NCBI RefSeq assembly: GCF_000429165.1
Contig: NZ_AUBI01000003.1
Location: forward strand, 124,001-188,000
Direction: 5' to 3'
Length of the DNA: 64,000 bases
From: Acetobacter nitrogenifigens DSM 23921 = NBRC 105050
GTDB lineage: Bacteria > Pseudomonadota > Alphaproteobacteria > Acetobacterales > Acetobacteraceae
Shown: positions 1 to 9,216 of the stretch, one piece after another
Numbering within the stretch: the first letter of the stretch is position 1
Layout of the letters: every line of letters begins with the position of its first letter
Made by a program: the position numbers and the translations under genes
The notes under the pieces: model-generated
Databases searched by the model: none
Seen by the model: the letters and a program-made list of their open reading frames with translations, nothing else
Told to the model about the DNA's origin: nothing

Positions 1-865
1 GGGTACGCACGTCTTCCAGCACCGACCAGTCCAGCGCCGCGAGCTTCGGAACAAGCAGCGCGCGCTTCGTTCCGGAACGCTCCGCGACTTCACGCAGACG
101 TTGGGAGTTGGAGGAGTTCGGCGAACCGATGACGATCACCAGATCGCAGTCAGGAGCGATCGCCTTGACGGCTTCCTGCCGGTTGGTCGTCGCGTAGCAG
201 ATATCCTCGCGCTTCGGGCCTTCGATAAGGGGGAAACGCGAGCGAAGGATGTCCACGATCTCGGCCGTGTCGTCGACCGACAGCGTCGTCTGCGTGATGA
301 AGGCGAGGCGCGCCGGGTCGGCTGGCTGCACCGTGCGGGCTTCCTCAGCATCATTGATCAGCGTGACGGCGCCGGGCGGCAATTGGCCCATGGTGCCGAT
401 CACTTCCGGGTGTCCGGCGTGTCCGATCATCAGAATGTGGCGCGACTCGGGGCCGCCGTCGGCGTAATGACGCTCGGCCTCGCGATGCACCTTGGAGACG
501 AGGGGGCAGGTCGCATCCAGATACAGCAGGTTGCGACGCTCTGCTTCCGCCGGGACGGTCTTGGGGACGCCATGGGCCGAGAAGACGACATGGCCATCGG
601 CCGGAACCTCGTCCAGTTCCTCGACGAAGATGGCGCCCTTGGCTTCCAGCTCTTCGACGACGGTGCGGTTATGGACGATCTCGTGGCGGACATAGACCGG
701 TGCGCCGTAAGCGCGGATGGCCTCCTCAACTACACGGATGGCCCGGTCGACGCCGGCGCAAAAGCCGCGAGGGCCCGCCAGAATGACCCGTAGATCGCGC
801 GCCGCGCCAGTCGTGGCGCGGCCGTCGTCGGTAATGGTGTCAGAGACGGTGAGTTGATCGGGCAT
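1..865 (-). CDS. ispH: 4-hydroxy-3-methylbut-2-enyl diphosphate reductase (partial, 3' end outside the window)
   Basis: Last enzyme of the MEP pathway: an iron-sulfur protein that converts HMBPP to IPP and DMAPP in the cytosol. Translating leftward from the ATG at 865 gives [11 protein letters not shown], then the family's first cluster cysteine in [13 protein letters not shown], the HEIVHN motif, the FSAHGVP motif, DATCPLV with the second cysteine, [17 protein letters not shown] and the late [10 protein letters not shown] motif. All are IspH hallmarks in the right order. The reading frame stays open to base 1, so the C-terminus (including the third cluster cysteine) lies beyond the window. 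The ATG at 865 leaves about 20 residues before the first motif, as is usual. Very high confidence in function. Confidence 0.96.
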   Translation of the reverse strand, partial: MPDQLTVSDTITDDGRATTGAARDLRVILAGPRGFCAGVDRAIRVVEEAIRAYGAPVYVRHEIVHNRTVVEELEAKGAIFVEELDEVPADGHVVFSAHGVPKTVPAEAERRNLLYLDATCPLVSKVHREAERHYADGGPESRHILMIGHAGHPEVIGTMGQLPPGAVTLINDAEEARTVQPADPARLAFITQTTLSVDDTAEIVDILRSRFPLIEGPKREDICYATTNRQEAVKAIAPDCDLVIVIGSPNSSNSQRLREVAERSGTKRALLVPKLAALDWSVLEDVRT

Positions 866-1269
866 TGTCTTCCCCAGGCGGTCGGCGGACAGGACGAACG
901 GCCGCCGAGAAACGGTCGGGGCCACACTGCAAGATGGGTTTGTCCTCGCCCTACGGCAATACGCGTCTCTTGCGCAAGCGGTAACGGGCGCCGGACGTGT
1001 TTGCGAATGGCGTGCGACGTCACGTCAGGATGGCGTCGGCGAGGGTTTTTCGCCATGAAGGCGCGCTGGCAAGATGGACGGGTTTTCATGTCGTGACATC
1101 TGTTGAATAGTCGCCATCTGTGAAGCGCATGGCGAAGCTCGTCCGCTCTTCCATACGTTATGCATGTTTCTTCAGAGGTCGCCCGTTGCATTGGATTCAG
1201 TCACCAGCGCGTCGAACGCCCGTCAGTCCGGACCCTTTCATGACAGCTCCAGCCCCTCGGATTTCGGTT
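866..1269. other. Intergenic region between ispH and a divergent lipoprotein gene
   Basis: About 400 bases between two divergently read genes. It must carry the promoters for both. I see no repeats, RNA gene or clear operator. Open frames here are short and do not resemble known proteins. Confidence 0.5.
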
Positions 1270-1878
1270 ATGCCTCGCTACACGGGAACCGCTGAATTTT
1301 TCTTCGCCGCCCGTCGCGCGGGCGCACACGTTCAACGCAAGGGGCTGCCTGCCGCGCTGGCGCTGGCGTCGTGCCTTGGCATCGCCGCCTGCGGCTCGGA
1401 CGACGCGGACATGCGTTTCGCTCCGACATGTCCGACGCCGCACATTCCGGCTGAGGTGGGAGATTACTACGCCTATGCTGGCGGCAAGACAGATTTTGCC
1501 CACCTGATCATGAGGGCGAGCATCACGCGCCTTGGCGGCGACTGCATCGCGGGCGGCCCCAAAATGCTGAAGACGCGGGTGGGGCTGCATATCGTTGCGC
1601 GTCGCGGCCCTGCGCCGTGGACAGGCGACCTGACGTTGCCGTGGTTCGTAGCGGTGGTTCACAATGACAAGATCGTCGGCAAGCATGTCTTCATCCAGCC
1701 GGTCACGTTCCCTGCGAACGTCTCAACCGTCGAATTCGACACGCCTTTGACCACGGTCGACCTTCCGGTGAAGCCGACGAACGGCGACAACGATTATCGA
1801 TTCGAGTTGGGATTTCAGCTTACGCCAGCGGAACTGGCCTATAACCGCGACCATGGCGTTACCGCAGCCTTCAAGTGA
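1270..1878 (+). CDS. Putative lipoprotein of unknown function
   Basis: A protein of about 202 residues if read from the ATG at 1270; an in-frame ATG at 1240 would add 10. A positively charged stretch leads into a hydrophobic segment (LPAALALASCLG) that ends in a lipobox IAAC, with the lipidated Cys near residue 41, so it is probably an outer-membrane lipoprotein. The mature part contains VGDYYAYAGGKTDFAHL and a C-terminal DYRFELGFQL segment. I do not recognise the family, although conserved hypothetical lipoproteins of this size are common in acetic acid bacteria. The n-region before the hydrophobic core is longer than usual, so the start is uncertain. Confidence 0.6.
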   Translation: MPRYTGTAEFFFAARRAGAHVQRKGLPAALALASCLGIAACGSDDADMRFAPTCPTPHIPAEVGDYYAYAGGKTDFAHLIMRASITRLGGDCIAGGPKMLKTRVGLHIVARRGPAPWTGDLTLPWFVAVVHNDKIVGKHVFIQPVTFPANVSTVEFDTPLTTVDLPVKPTNGDNDYRFELGFQLTPAELAYNRDHGVTAAFK

Positions 1879-2415
1879 CGCTTCTGGGCGCTGGCGCGAT
1901 TGCAAAATAGCGTAACCTTTCGCCCTGTGCATGCGTTGATCCCTCAACGGGCTTACAAATCGCTTGCGATGGGCCGGCTGCCCTGACTTTCAGACGTAAT
2001 TGCCGCTGCGTTCTCACTCGATCGGCGCGGAGTCGCCACGAAATCGGCCTTGCTCTGCCCGTCGTTTCATCGGGTGTGTACGAAGCGACGACGAATGGCG
2101 AAGCGAGTTTTCGGAGTGTCGTTACGATCGCAATGCACTGCGGAATTCCACACATGGTCCTTTCGTGCGACAGGGCTTGAGCCATGTCCGAGTGTTCGTG
2201 TTCCAGTCCCGGGTTCGATTGTCGCTGACGTGGAAGAAAATGCGGCTTATCGTTCGATAATATCGCCCTGCACGAAGGCGAACTCGTTCCGATTGCGTGG
2301 CGTCGGCTCTTAAAGGCGGATGCCGCCTGACCAACCAAAATCGCGGGACGGCATAGATGCGCGCCCGTGTAGCGAGCGCACATATAGCTTGAGGCACGAG
2401 TGAACCGATAAGCCG
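1879..2415. other. Convergent intergenic region without a recognisable gene
   Basis: 537 bases between the lipoprotein gene and the end of the leftward porin gene. Short frames overlap in all phases but none resembles a known protein. A GGTTCGATT string near 2213 recalls a tRNA T-arm, but no cloverleaf can be built around it. No strong terminator hairpin seen. Confidence 0.4.
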
Positions 2416-4116
2416 CTAAAACCGGAAGATGAAGTTCGACTGATAATAAGTGCCGCTGGAAGCCCCCGCGCGCGCCATGCTGGAAGAAACCATGAAGCGC
2501 GAAACATATTGCTGCCACGTCACGTGTGGAAGGATTTGCCATGTCAGCGACGCCTGCGGCGCCATGCCGATGAACCCACCGTGTAACTGATGTGCGAAGG
2601 TGTAACGTCCTGAGCTCATATATACGGCGTCGTTGGTGCTTTCGCGCCACAGCAGAGGGTATTTGACCTGCACGGATACCTGCTTGAACGGTGAGAAACG
2701 CACCAGTGGGGCAAGGCTGACAAGATTCGATCCCGAGAGATAGGTTGTGGTGTCGAGGTAGTTCGTCTGGGGGTTAAAGGGGACGATAAATGTCCCGACG
2801 CCCCCGGTTTTTCTGGCGTCGTCGCCGCCCGAGTAAAGATCGGTCTGCAGGCCCAGAAAGGGACTGGTCGCCAACTTGAGCCGGTAACCGACCAGTGTGT
2901 TGACGGCGAAAGCGTTAACTGACCGGGGTTTGTTGGAGCCGGCGTATTGGAAAACGCCTCCCTGCCAGGTGCCGCCGATCGAGAATTCGATTGGTCCCGC
3001 GACGCCGTAGTAACGCCCGCCAAAATTGTTGCGTGTGGTGGAACCCGATGACGAGCCCGTCGCCGTGGCTATGGCTGCGCCGGATCCTGCGAGTTTATAG
3101 CCTATGTAATAGAGATCCAGAAACGAATAGCCGTCGCCGCCGAGAAAGCGAAAATCTGGCGGAGCCCAGGTCATATCGACTCCGTAAAGACGGTTTTTGT
3201 AGTTTTCCGTATCTTGGAACATACCGGTCTGGGAGTCGTCGGTCTGCACGAAATCGTAGGCGTCGATGCGAAAACGAGACCAGATGGAATAAGCGCGAAA
3301 ACCGTTCCACGACAGCGGGACGTTGGGCGTTTCACGATTGTAGAGCAGGTATGTGGGGGCGTCCAAAAACTGCTGGCGGCCGAAAAGAAAACCTGCGCGC
3401 GCGCCGAGAAATTTTCCACTGAGCTCTACGAACGCCTGTTGCACGTCGAGGCGCTTGCGATAGGTCGTCCCGTAGCCGTAAGCCGCCCATCCTGCCGCGT
3501 CCCCGTTAACCAGCTGGCCAAAGAAGCGCAGGTGAGAGCCCAGATGCAGGTCTGCGCCATAGAGATTGCGCACACCAAAACGACCTGAGTCGTTCGGGGT
3601 TTTTGTTCCGAGCACAGGCCTTGTCTCGAACCAGTTGCGCAGTCGCGTCTCGCCCGAAAATGAAAGCCAGATGGAACCGCTTTCGTTGAGGGGGACGTAT
3701 TTCAGCCAATCGAATGGATCGCCCTTGCGAACGTGATGCGGCCTGACGCCCGTCCAGTCCTGTCCCCAGGGAGTCATGCCGGAAGGACCGAAGCCTGAGG
3801 CTTCCCCGGTGCCGCGATTGAACACGAGGTTGTTGCCGTATGAGGTCGTGATTGTCGTCAGCGGCTGCCCGGGAAAGCCGGCGTAAGGTATCCGCCCTAT
3901 TGGCGTGCGTCGTACGGTGCGCGGCGCCACGACTGACGTTGTTGTCGGGATGCTGGCGGGGATAGCGGCCGCCTGTGCGGCGGACGATTGAACGGTCTTG
4001 CTGGCCGACTGGTGTGTGGTCGCCGTGAGTGAGGCGGTTTGGGCGACTGCGGCGCCGCCGGACATTGCGATTGTGGCGACGGTGAAGGCCGAGAGGCTGG
4101 GGAAGACTTTATTCAC
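2416..4116 (-). CDS. Alginate-export-family outer-membrane beta-barrel protein
   Basis: 566 residues. It has a signal peptide (hydrophobic core AFTVATIAMSGG, cleavage probably after AVAQ), a low-complexity Ala/Thr/Ser stretch to about residue 75, then a barrel rich in alternating aromatic residues ending in NFIFRF, the usual C-terminal outer-membrane signal. The segment SGSIWLSFSGETRLRNWFE followed by DLHLGSHLRFFGQ and RAGFLFGRQQF is typical of the alginate export domain family (Pfam Alginate_exp), which in most bacteria acts as a general or sugar-linked porin rather than in alginate secretion. The gene stands alone, with an AT-rich upstream region at 4117-4420 that likely holds its promoter. 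The substrate cannot be told from sequence. Confidence 0.8.
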   Translation of the reverse strand: MNKVFPSLSAFTVATIAMSGGAAVAQTASLTATTHQSASKTVQSSAAQAAAIPASIPTTTSVVAPRTVRRTPIGRIPYAGFPGQPLTTITTSYGNNLVFNRGTGEASGFGPSGMTPWGQDWTGVRPHHVRKGDPFDWLKYVPLNESGSIWLSFSGETRLRNWFETRPVLGTKTPNDSGRFGVRNLYGADLHLGSHLRFFGQLVNGDAAGWAAYGYGTTYRKRLDVQQAFVELSGKFLGARAGFLFGRQQFLDAPTYLLYNRETPNVPLSWNGFRAYSIWSRFRIDAYDFVQTDDSQTGMFQDTENYKNRLYGVDMTWAPPDFRFLGGDGYSFLDLYYIGYKLAGSGAAIATATGSSSGSTTRNNFGGRYYGVAGPIEFSIGGTWQGGVFQYAGSNKPRSVNAFAVNTLVGYRLKLATSPFLGLQTDLYSGGDDARKTGGVGTFIVPFNPQTNYLDTTTYLSGSNLVSLAPLVRFSPFKQVSVQVKYPLLWRESTNDAVYMSSGRYTFAHQLHGGFIGMAPQASLTWQILPHVTWQQYVSRFMVSSSMARAGASSGTYYQSNFIFRF

Positions 4117-4895
4117 TATTTAACACCGTTATATATACAATACGCGACGTTCGTTAATGGCATTTTGCATTGTACAATTAATAACGCAATATCATGGTGA
4201 AAATAAGATTTTATCGGAAAATTGCGTAATGTGTCGGTTGACGGCGAGATCGAACCGGTTGAGAATTTTTCAATATGGGGAGTATTTTTTGAAAATATTT
4301 GAAAACAAAGGAAAATATATTGTTGTCGTGCTTTGGGTGGTGGGGTGATAAATATACTATTTAATGTAGTGAATTATAGGCAATAAAAAAAGAATAGTCA
4401 TGGAAGGCGGCCGTCACGCGGCGTCTGTTCGAATAAGGAGGATGCTCGTATTGATCGTGGCGTGCGTTGATTGCGCCGCGCGTGCGGTGCTGGTGACTTA
4501 GAGTTTTGGTGGGTATTTTTTGGGGCGTTCGCGATTGCCTCGCACATTCGAATTTTATCAAAACATGTCTATACGCACCTGCCCCGCATATGCGGGCAGG
4601 TTGGCGTAAAAGGCGTGCTGCCGCGCGAAACCGGTAGCGCGAAGCGGTTGTTCGGCACGGGTTCATGTAGGGACAGGGTTCGCCGCCACTCGCTTTGGTC
4701 GTCGTCTGTAACGCGACACCCACACGCCGCCCGGGCTCTCTGCTGCGCGCCCGTTGCCGCATGGCTGGAAGAAAGCTAATCCAAAGGGAGGTCAAGGCCG
4801 GATCGGCGTGGCGGCGCAGTTCGCGTCAACTACGATCGGCAATATCAGCGGAGCCGGTCGTCGGCGCCGACGCAAGTGTATGGAGTATTCTCTGC
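4117..4895. other. Long divergent intergenic region with an AT-rich half
   Basis: About 780 bases between the leftward porin gene and the rightward GGT-like gene. The first 300 bases are clearly AT-rich (several runs of A/T near 4117-4400), unlike the rest of the window, and probably hold the porin promoter. A 63-codon frame at 4157-4348 is AT-rich and without family resemblance, so I do not call it a gene. The second half has normal GC. Confidence 0.45.
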
Positions 4896-6443
4896 GTGCG
4901 TGAGCCTCCCACGAGACCCCGGTCTGCCGAGCGAGCGCGGGGGGCGACCTCTGCCTGGCGTCCCCGTATATCCGGGATCGCGGCACGGGCGGCGATCCGT
5001 AAAGCAGGGCTTTTCCTGACCGCAGCGAGCGTGCTCTCCGCATGCGGCGGCTCAGGCGGTGTGAAAAAGTCTCCTCTGTCGCTGCTGGGGCTCGGGCAGG
5101 CCGCTCGTACCGGTTATGTCGGTACGGTCGTCGCCGATGAGCCGATCGCGGCGCTCGCCGCCCATGATGTGTTGTTGAGAGGCGGGAATGCTGCTGACGC
5201 AGCGGCGGCTTTGGGGCTCGCTTTGTCCGTCACGCTTCCGTCGCGGGCTTCTTTGGGAGGGGGCGGTGCCTGTCTGGCCTGGAAGCCCGGCGACCGGGAT
5301 GGCGGCAGGGCGTTCCTCTTCCTCCCTACGGGCGATGCGCCGCAGGACGCGCAGCAGGCGTCGGCGTCTCGTGCCGATCGTCCGGCGTCAGCGCCGATGT
5401 TGGCTCGTGGTCTGTATTTGATGCAGATTCGGTATGGGAGCGTCGATTTCGCCGATCTTACGCGCCCGGCGATCAGTCTGGCCCGCGCCGGTTTCGAGGT
5501 CAGCGGGCAACTCGCTGCGGATCTGTCCGTCGTGCAGGCGCCGCTTCTCGCAGACGAGGGCGCGCGAGCCGTCTTTGGACGCGTCGACGGTTCGGCCCTC
5601 AAGGCGGGCGATATCCTCCGCCAGCCGCGTCTCGCCGGATCTCTTGAGCGGATTCGCAGTGGCGGCGTGGGCGACCTCTACTCGGGCGCCCTTGGGCAGA
5701 CGCTGGTTGCGGCAAGCAACGCAGCGGGCGGCGGTCTGACGATGGCCGGTCTGCGCAGCGCCCTTCCTGCTTCGGTTGCGCCGCTTACCGTAACGTCAGG
5801 CAATGTCAGCGTGTCGTTTCTGCCTCCGCCTGCTGATGGTGGTTATGGCACCGCGGTCGCATGGCTTGGACTGGCGAACGGCCAGGGGAGTTCTAGCAGG
5901 GGGCGGCAGGCTGTGGCCGCATGGCGCGCCAGCGAAGCCGGTGGTTCCGTTGGCACACAGTCCGCTCGCGCCGAGGCGTTGCTGAATTCCGGACATGCTC
6001 CAGCCAATGGTGGAACGTTGCCCAGTCTGCCTGCGTCGACGTCCTTCGCGGTGGTCGATCGTGACGGTGAATCTGTCGCATGCGCGCTCACAATGAACAA
6101 CCTGTTCGGCACAGGCCGTATGGCGGGCTCGACGGGTATAGTTCTGGGCGCGTCGGCTGCGCATAAACCTGGCCCTCTATTGGCCGCAGCGATCGCGCAT
6201 CGCCGAGCCGATGTATTTCTTGCCGCCTCGGCCGCCTCGGGTCAGGCTGACGCCGCCGACGCAGCGGCCGCTGCTCTGACTGGCGCTCTGGGCGGCAACG
6301 TCAAGGCGATGTCGCCGACGACCGAAGCGGGGCGCGCCAATGCCATCTCCTGTCCCGGCGGCCTGCCCGGCGAGGGCGAGCGTTGTCGCGGCTGGACCGA
6401 CCCTCGTGGCGGCGGCTATGTATCTGCGAGCGACGGCTCCTGA
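4896..6443 (+). CDS. Gamma-glutamyltranspeptidase-like lipoprotein, probably degenerate
   Basis: About 515 residues from the GTG at 4896 (GGAG about 10 bases upstream); the frame is open further back to 4695, so the start is unsure. A hydrophobic stretch (LFLTAASVLSACGG) with lipobox LSAC, Cys near residue 50, predicts a lipoprotein. The body follows the GGT fold: GTVVADEPIAALAAHDVLLRGGNAADAAAA, ASLGGGGACL, then the small-subunit start STSFAVVDRDG and NNLFGTGRMAG. Oddities: the catalytic threonine position aligns with Ser (about residue 381), the FRE arginine that binds substrate is replaced (FLFLPTG), and the NNQMDDF and PLSSM segments are missing. It may be a weak enzyme or a non-catalytic homologue. 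It converges with fliP. Confidence 0.75.
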   Translation: MREPPTRPRSAERARGATSAWRPRISGIAARAAIRKAGLFLTAASVLSACGGSGGVKKSPLSLLGLGQAARTGYVGTVVADEPIAALAAHDVLLRGGNAADAAAALGLALSVTLPSRASLGGGGACLAWKPGDRDGGRAFLFLPTGDAPQDAQQASASRADRPASAPMLARGLYLMQIRYGSVDFADLTRPAISLARAGFEVSGQLAADLSVVQAPLLADEGARAVFGRVDGSALKAGDILRQPRLAGSLERIRSGGVGDLYSGALGQTLVAASNAAGGGLTMAGLRSALPASVAPLTVTSGNVSVSFLPPPADGGYGTAVAWLGLANGQGSSSRGRQAVAAWRASEAGGSVGTQSARAEALLNSGHAPANGGTLPSLPASTSFAVVDRDGESVACALTMNNLFGTGRMAGSTGIVLGASAAHKPGPLLAAAIAHRRADVFLAASAASGQADAADAAAAALTGALGGNVKAMSPTTEAGRANAISCPGGLPGEGERCRGWTDPRGGGYVSASDGS

Positions 6444-6511
6444 AGCGAGATCCGTCAGGCAGAGGGGCGGTCGCGCTATTCCGTCCCTCGATAACACTAT
6501 GAAGTGCGCCT

Positions 6512-7306
6512 TTACCCGCCGCCGAAACTGCGGACGAGGCTCCCGGCAACCAGTTGCCATCCGTCCACCATCACGAAAAAGATGAGTTTGAACGGCAATG
6601 ATATGGTGGCGGGCGGCAGCATCATCATGCCAAGGCTCATCAGGACGGTGGCGACGACGAGGTCGATCACCAGAAACGGAAGATAAAGCAGAAAGCCCAT
6701 CTCGAAGCCGCGACGTAGCTCGCCGATCATAAAAGACGGGACAAGTACGCGCCAGGGCGTATCGGCTGCCGTCGCTGGCGGGTGCAGGTTGGCGAGGTGG
6801 AAAAATGTGGACAAGTCCACAGGACGCGCATTCGCGAGCATGAATTTTCGAAAGGGTTCTGCCGTTGCGCGAAGCCCATCCATTTCCGTCAGACGGCCGT
6901 CCATCATCGGCGCTACGCCGTTCGTCCAGGCAAGATCTAGCGTAGGCTGCATGACGAAGAAGGTCAGGAACAGGGCGAGTCCGATTAGCACGGTGTTGGG
7001 CGGCGTTCCCTGGGCGCCGAGCGCGCTGCGCAGAAGCGACAGAACGATAACGATCCGTGTAAACGCGGTGACCATCACCATAAGGCTGGGGGCCAGCGAG
7101 AGGATCGTTATCAATGCCGAAAGCTGGATCAATCGTCCCGTAGTGCCGGGGCCGCCGCCTTGTCCGAGGTCCAGATTGATCGATTGCGCCTGCGCGGCGT
7201 GGGAATGCAGACAAAGCGCAAAGCCGATGATGACCGCGTAAGCTACGGCATCACGGAGCAAACGATTTATGGCGTTGGGCGTTCCTGGCGTCACCGGCGT
7301 TTTCAC
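6512..7306 (-). CDS. fliP: Flagellar type III export gate protein FliP
   Basis: 264-residue inner-membrane component of the flagellar export gate, working with FliQ and FliR, which are encoded a little further on. It has an N-terminal signal-like hydrophobic segment (residues about 20-40), then the FliP hallmark region LSLAPSLMVMVTAFTRIVIVLSLLR, the GTPPNTVLIGLALFLTFFVM segment, and the C-terminal PSFMIGELRRGFEMGFLLYLPF and SLGMMMLPPATISLPFKLIFF segments. It overlaps fliO by 4 bases (ATGA), so the two are co-translated. The function is secure. Confidence 0.97.
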   Translation of the reverse strand: MKTPVTPGTPNAINRLLRDAVAYAVIIGFALCLHSHAAQAQSINLDLGQGGGPGTTGRLIQLSALITILSLAPSLMVMVTAFTRIVIVLSLLRSALGAQGTPPNTVLIGLALFLTFFVMQPTLDLAWTNGVAPMMDGRLTEMDGLRATAEPFRKFMLANARPVDLSTFFHLANLHPPATAADTPWRVLVPSFMIGELRRGFEMGFLLYLPFLVIDLVVATVLMSLGMMMLPPATISLPFKLIFFVMVDGWQLVAGSLVRSFGGG

Positions 7307-7578
7307 GATTCCGCCTCATCGTTCGGCGCCCATCCGACCACGAGGTCGTTTGGCCCCCCGGTGAGGATAAGAAGCCTCTTGCCGTCGCATGTTAAGACAT
7401 TAAGGCGTCGCTTCGGATCGATGGCGAGAGATCCTGCCACGGCGACACCTGCGACTGCTTTCCCGTTCGGTCGCAGGCGGTCGGCAAATTTCCATCCGTG
7501 GCGGCTGAGCAGGATCATCGCGACGACCGCGACGAGCGCAAGCAGGGCGGAGGCGGCGTCGTGAAATCCCATTCGCAT
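7303..7578 (-). CDS. fliO: Flagellar biosynthesis protein FliO
   Basis: 91 residues: one transmembrane helix near the N-terminus (ALLALVAVVAMILLS) and a small cytosolic domain ending in the typical FliO pattern of a short beta strand region (LNVLTCDGKRLLILTGGPNDLVVGW). FliO is a chaperone-like factor for assembly of the FliP ring. Position directly before fliP with a 4-base overlap is the strongest evidence, because FliO sequences diverge widely. It reads away from flgB; the 183 AT-rich bases between (7579-7761) must contain both promoters. Confidence 0.85.
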   Translation of the reverse strand: MRMGFHDAASALLALVAVVAMILLSRHGWKFADRLRPNGKAVAGVAVAGSLAIDPKRRLNVLTCDGKRLLILTGGPNDLVVGWAPNDEAES

Positions 7579-7761
7579 GTTCCGTGGCTGATGCGTATGG
7601 ACGTCATGTGGACTGCAAAAGCTAACGAAGTATTTAGCGAAAGATTCAATTTAAAAATATAAACAAAAAATCCAGAATATAATGTCAATTAACGTATTTT
7701 CAGCTTTTGACGGTCATGGTCGATGCTTGGGATGAAGCGTTAAAGAAACTGGAGAACGTAG

Positions 7762-8157
7762 ATGCTGGAGGCTTCCCGATCAGTTGCCGGCGGGGTCGAT
7801 ATTTTTGGCCTCGCTCAACGCCGTATGCAATGGTTGGAGGCGCGTCAGCAGGTTCTCGCAGGCAACGTCGCCAACGCCAATACGCCGGGATACGCGCCAC
7901 AGGACGTCGCGCCTTTTGACGGGATAATGGGGCAGTTCGATATCCCGCTTGAAACGACCTCCCAAAAGCATATCCCTGTTGGGGCGCGTGGAAGAGTGCA
8001 GAAAGTCGCAGGCGTTGACGAGCAGTCGCCGGATGGGAATCGTGTTTCCCTGGAAACGCAAATGGAAATGGTCGCCGATACAGGAGATCAACAGCGCCTC
8101 GCGGCTAATGTTTACACAGCTTACAAGACGATGCTCGGCGCTGTTTTGGGAAAATGA
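7762..8157 (+). CDS. flgB: Flagellar proximal rod protein FlgB
   Basis: 131 residues. It carries the N-terminal flagellar rod signature LEARQQVLAGNVANANTPGYAPQDV, shared by rod and hook proteins and needed for export through the flagellar apparatus, followed by the variable middle and the C-terminal helix ANVYTAYKTMLGAVLG. It is the first gene of a rightward operon (flgB-flgC-fliE-fliQ-fliR-flhB), in the order often seen in alphaproteobacteria. An AGAAC-type weak ribosome site precedes the ATG at 7762. Function secure. Confidence 0.95.
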   Translation: MLEASRSVAGGVDIFGLAQRRMQWLEARQQVLAGNVANANTPGYAPQDVAPFDGIMGQFDIPLETTSQKHIPVGARGRVQKVAGVDEQSPDGNRVSLETQMEMVADTGDQQRLAANVYTAYKTMLGAVLGK

Positions 8158-8168
8158 CGGTCTGAAAA

Positions 8169-8576
8169 ATGGATATGACGTCAACGCTGAATATATCCGC
8201 CGCGGGAATGGATGCGCAATCGCAACGTCTCCGTGTTGTCGCGGAAAACTTAGCCAATCAGGACACTACCGGCTCTACGCCGGGAGCTGATCCCTATCGT
8301 CGAAAGACCATCACTTTTCAGAATGAGGTCGATCGACAAAGCGGCGTCCCTACAGTCAGGGTCAAAAAAATTGGTCAGGACATGTCTGATTTTGAAACCG
8401 AATATGATCCGTCGCACCCAGCGGCGGACGCACGTGGCTATGTGAAGAAGCCGAACGTCAACACGATGGTGGAAGTGATGGATGCGCATGAAGCGCAACG
8501 ATCCTATGAGGCCAACCTGAATACGTTGCAGGCGACACGCTCAATGATGACTCGCGCGATTGATCTGCTCAAATGA
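8169..8576 (+). CDS. flgC: Flagellar proximal rod protein FlgC
   Basis: 135 residues, 11 bases after flgB. N-terminal rod motif ISAAGMDAQSQRLRVVAENLANQDTTG, middle DFETEYDPSHPAADARGYVKKPNVN, and C-terminal motif MVEVMDAHEAQRSYEANLNTLQATRSMMTRAIDLLK are all characteristic of FlgC, a rod subunit between the MS ring and the distal rod. The stop codon overlaps the fliE start by 4 bases, showing tight operon structure. Confidence 0.97.
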   Translation: MDMTSTLNISAAGMDAQSQRLRVVAENLANQDTTGSTPGADPYRRKTITFQNEVDRQSGVPTVRVKKIGQDMSDFETEYDPSHPAADARGYVKKPNVNTMVEVMDAHEAQRSYEANLNTLQATRSMMTRAIDLLK

Positions 8577-8908
8577 TAACTGAATCGAGCTCGGCCAACT
8601 TCCTGGCGGCGGCTGCGTATGCGCGCACTCAGGCAGGCGCCGCTACTTCGCATGATTCAGATGCGACGTTTGCCGGGGGAGGCGGAAGCGTTCAGGGATT
8701 CGGCGCTGCGTTGGAAAACGCGGTCGAAGACTTTGTCAGTTCCGGTAAGACAGCAGAGAAAAAGGCGGCTTCAGGACTGAGGGGGCAGGGTAACCTGACC
8801 GATATCGTGACGTCCGTATCTGAAGCGCAGATGGTTCTGCAGACCGCGTCGGCAGTACGTGATCGCGTCATTCAATCATATCAGGAAATCATGCGCATGA
8901 CGATATAG
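8573..8908 (+). CDS. fliE: Flagellar hook-basal body protein FliE
   Basis: 111 residues. FliE joins the MS ring to the rod and is the first rod substrate exported. The N-terminal 60 residues are variable and Ala/Gly-rich. The C-terminal half, NLTDIVTSVSEAQMVLQTASAVRDRVIQSYQEIMRMTI, carries the FliE signature (SEAQ, RDRVIQSYQEIMRM). It overlaps flgC by 4 bases and is followed after 35 AT-rich bases by fliQ. Confidence 0.95.
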   Translation: MITESSSANFLAAAAYARTQAGAATSHDSDATFAGGGGSVQGFGAALENAVEDFVSSGKTAEKKAASGLRGQGNLTDIVTSVSEAQMVLQTASAVRDRVIQSYQEIMRMTI

Positions 8909-8943
8909 AATTTAACTTTCTATTTATATTAAGAAGAAATTTA

Positions 8944-9216
8944 ATGAATACGATAGATATAGCCAATATTCTACGTGAAACCCTGTTTGTGGCTGTGAAG
9001 GTCGGAGCGCCCACTCTTTTGGCGTCGCTGGCTGCGGGTTTATGCATATCCATTTTGCAGGCGGTTACACAGATCAACGAGTCCACGCTTGCATTTTTGC
9101 CGAAATTTTTAGCGTCTATGGCGGCGTTGCTGTTTTCCGGGTCTTTTATGTATGAAACGTTAATAACATACACACGGCATATTTTTGATCAGGTTATCGT
9201 CGCAGGCGGATCTTGA
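8944..9216 (+). CDS. fliQ: Flagellar export gate protein FliQ
   Basis: 90 residues with two transmembrane helices (about 13-37 and 50-72) separated by the conserved QAVTQINESTLAFLPK segment, which is diagnostic of FliQ. Part of the FliPQR export channel in the inner membrane. Its base composition is a little more AT-rich than the neighbours. The stop overlaps the TTG start of fliR (9213-9216). Confidence 0.96.
   Translation: MNTIDIANILRETLFVAVKVGAPTLLASLAAGLCISILQAVTQINESTLAFLPKFLASMAALLFSGSFMYETLITYTRHIFDQVIVAGGS

Noticed and set aside
2190-2230. tRNA-like T-arm string (GGTTCGATT)
   Set aside because: No matching acceptor, D or anticodon stems at the right distances on either strand.
4157-4348. 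63-codon frame in the AT-rich region upstream of the porin gene
   Set aside because: No ribosome site, no family resemblance, and composition explained by local AT richness.
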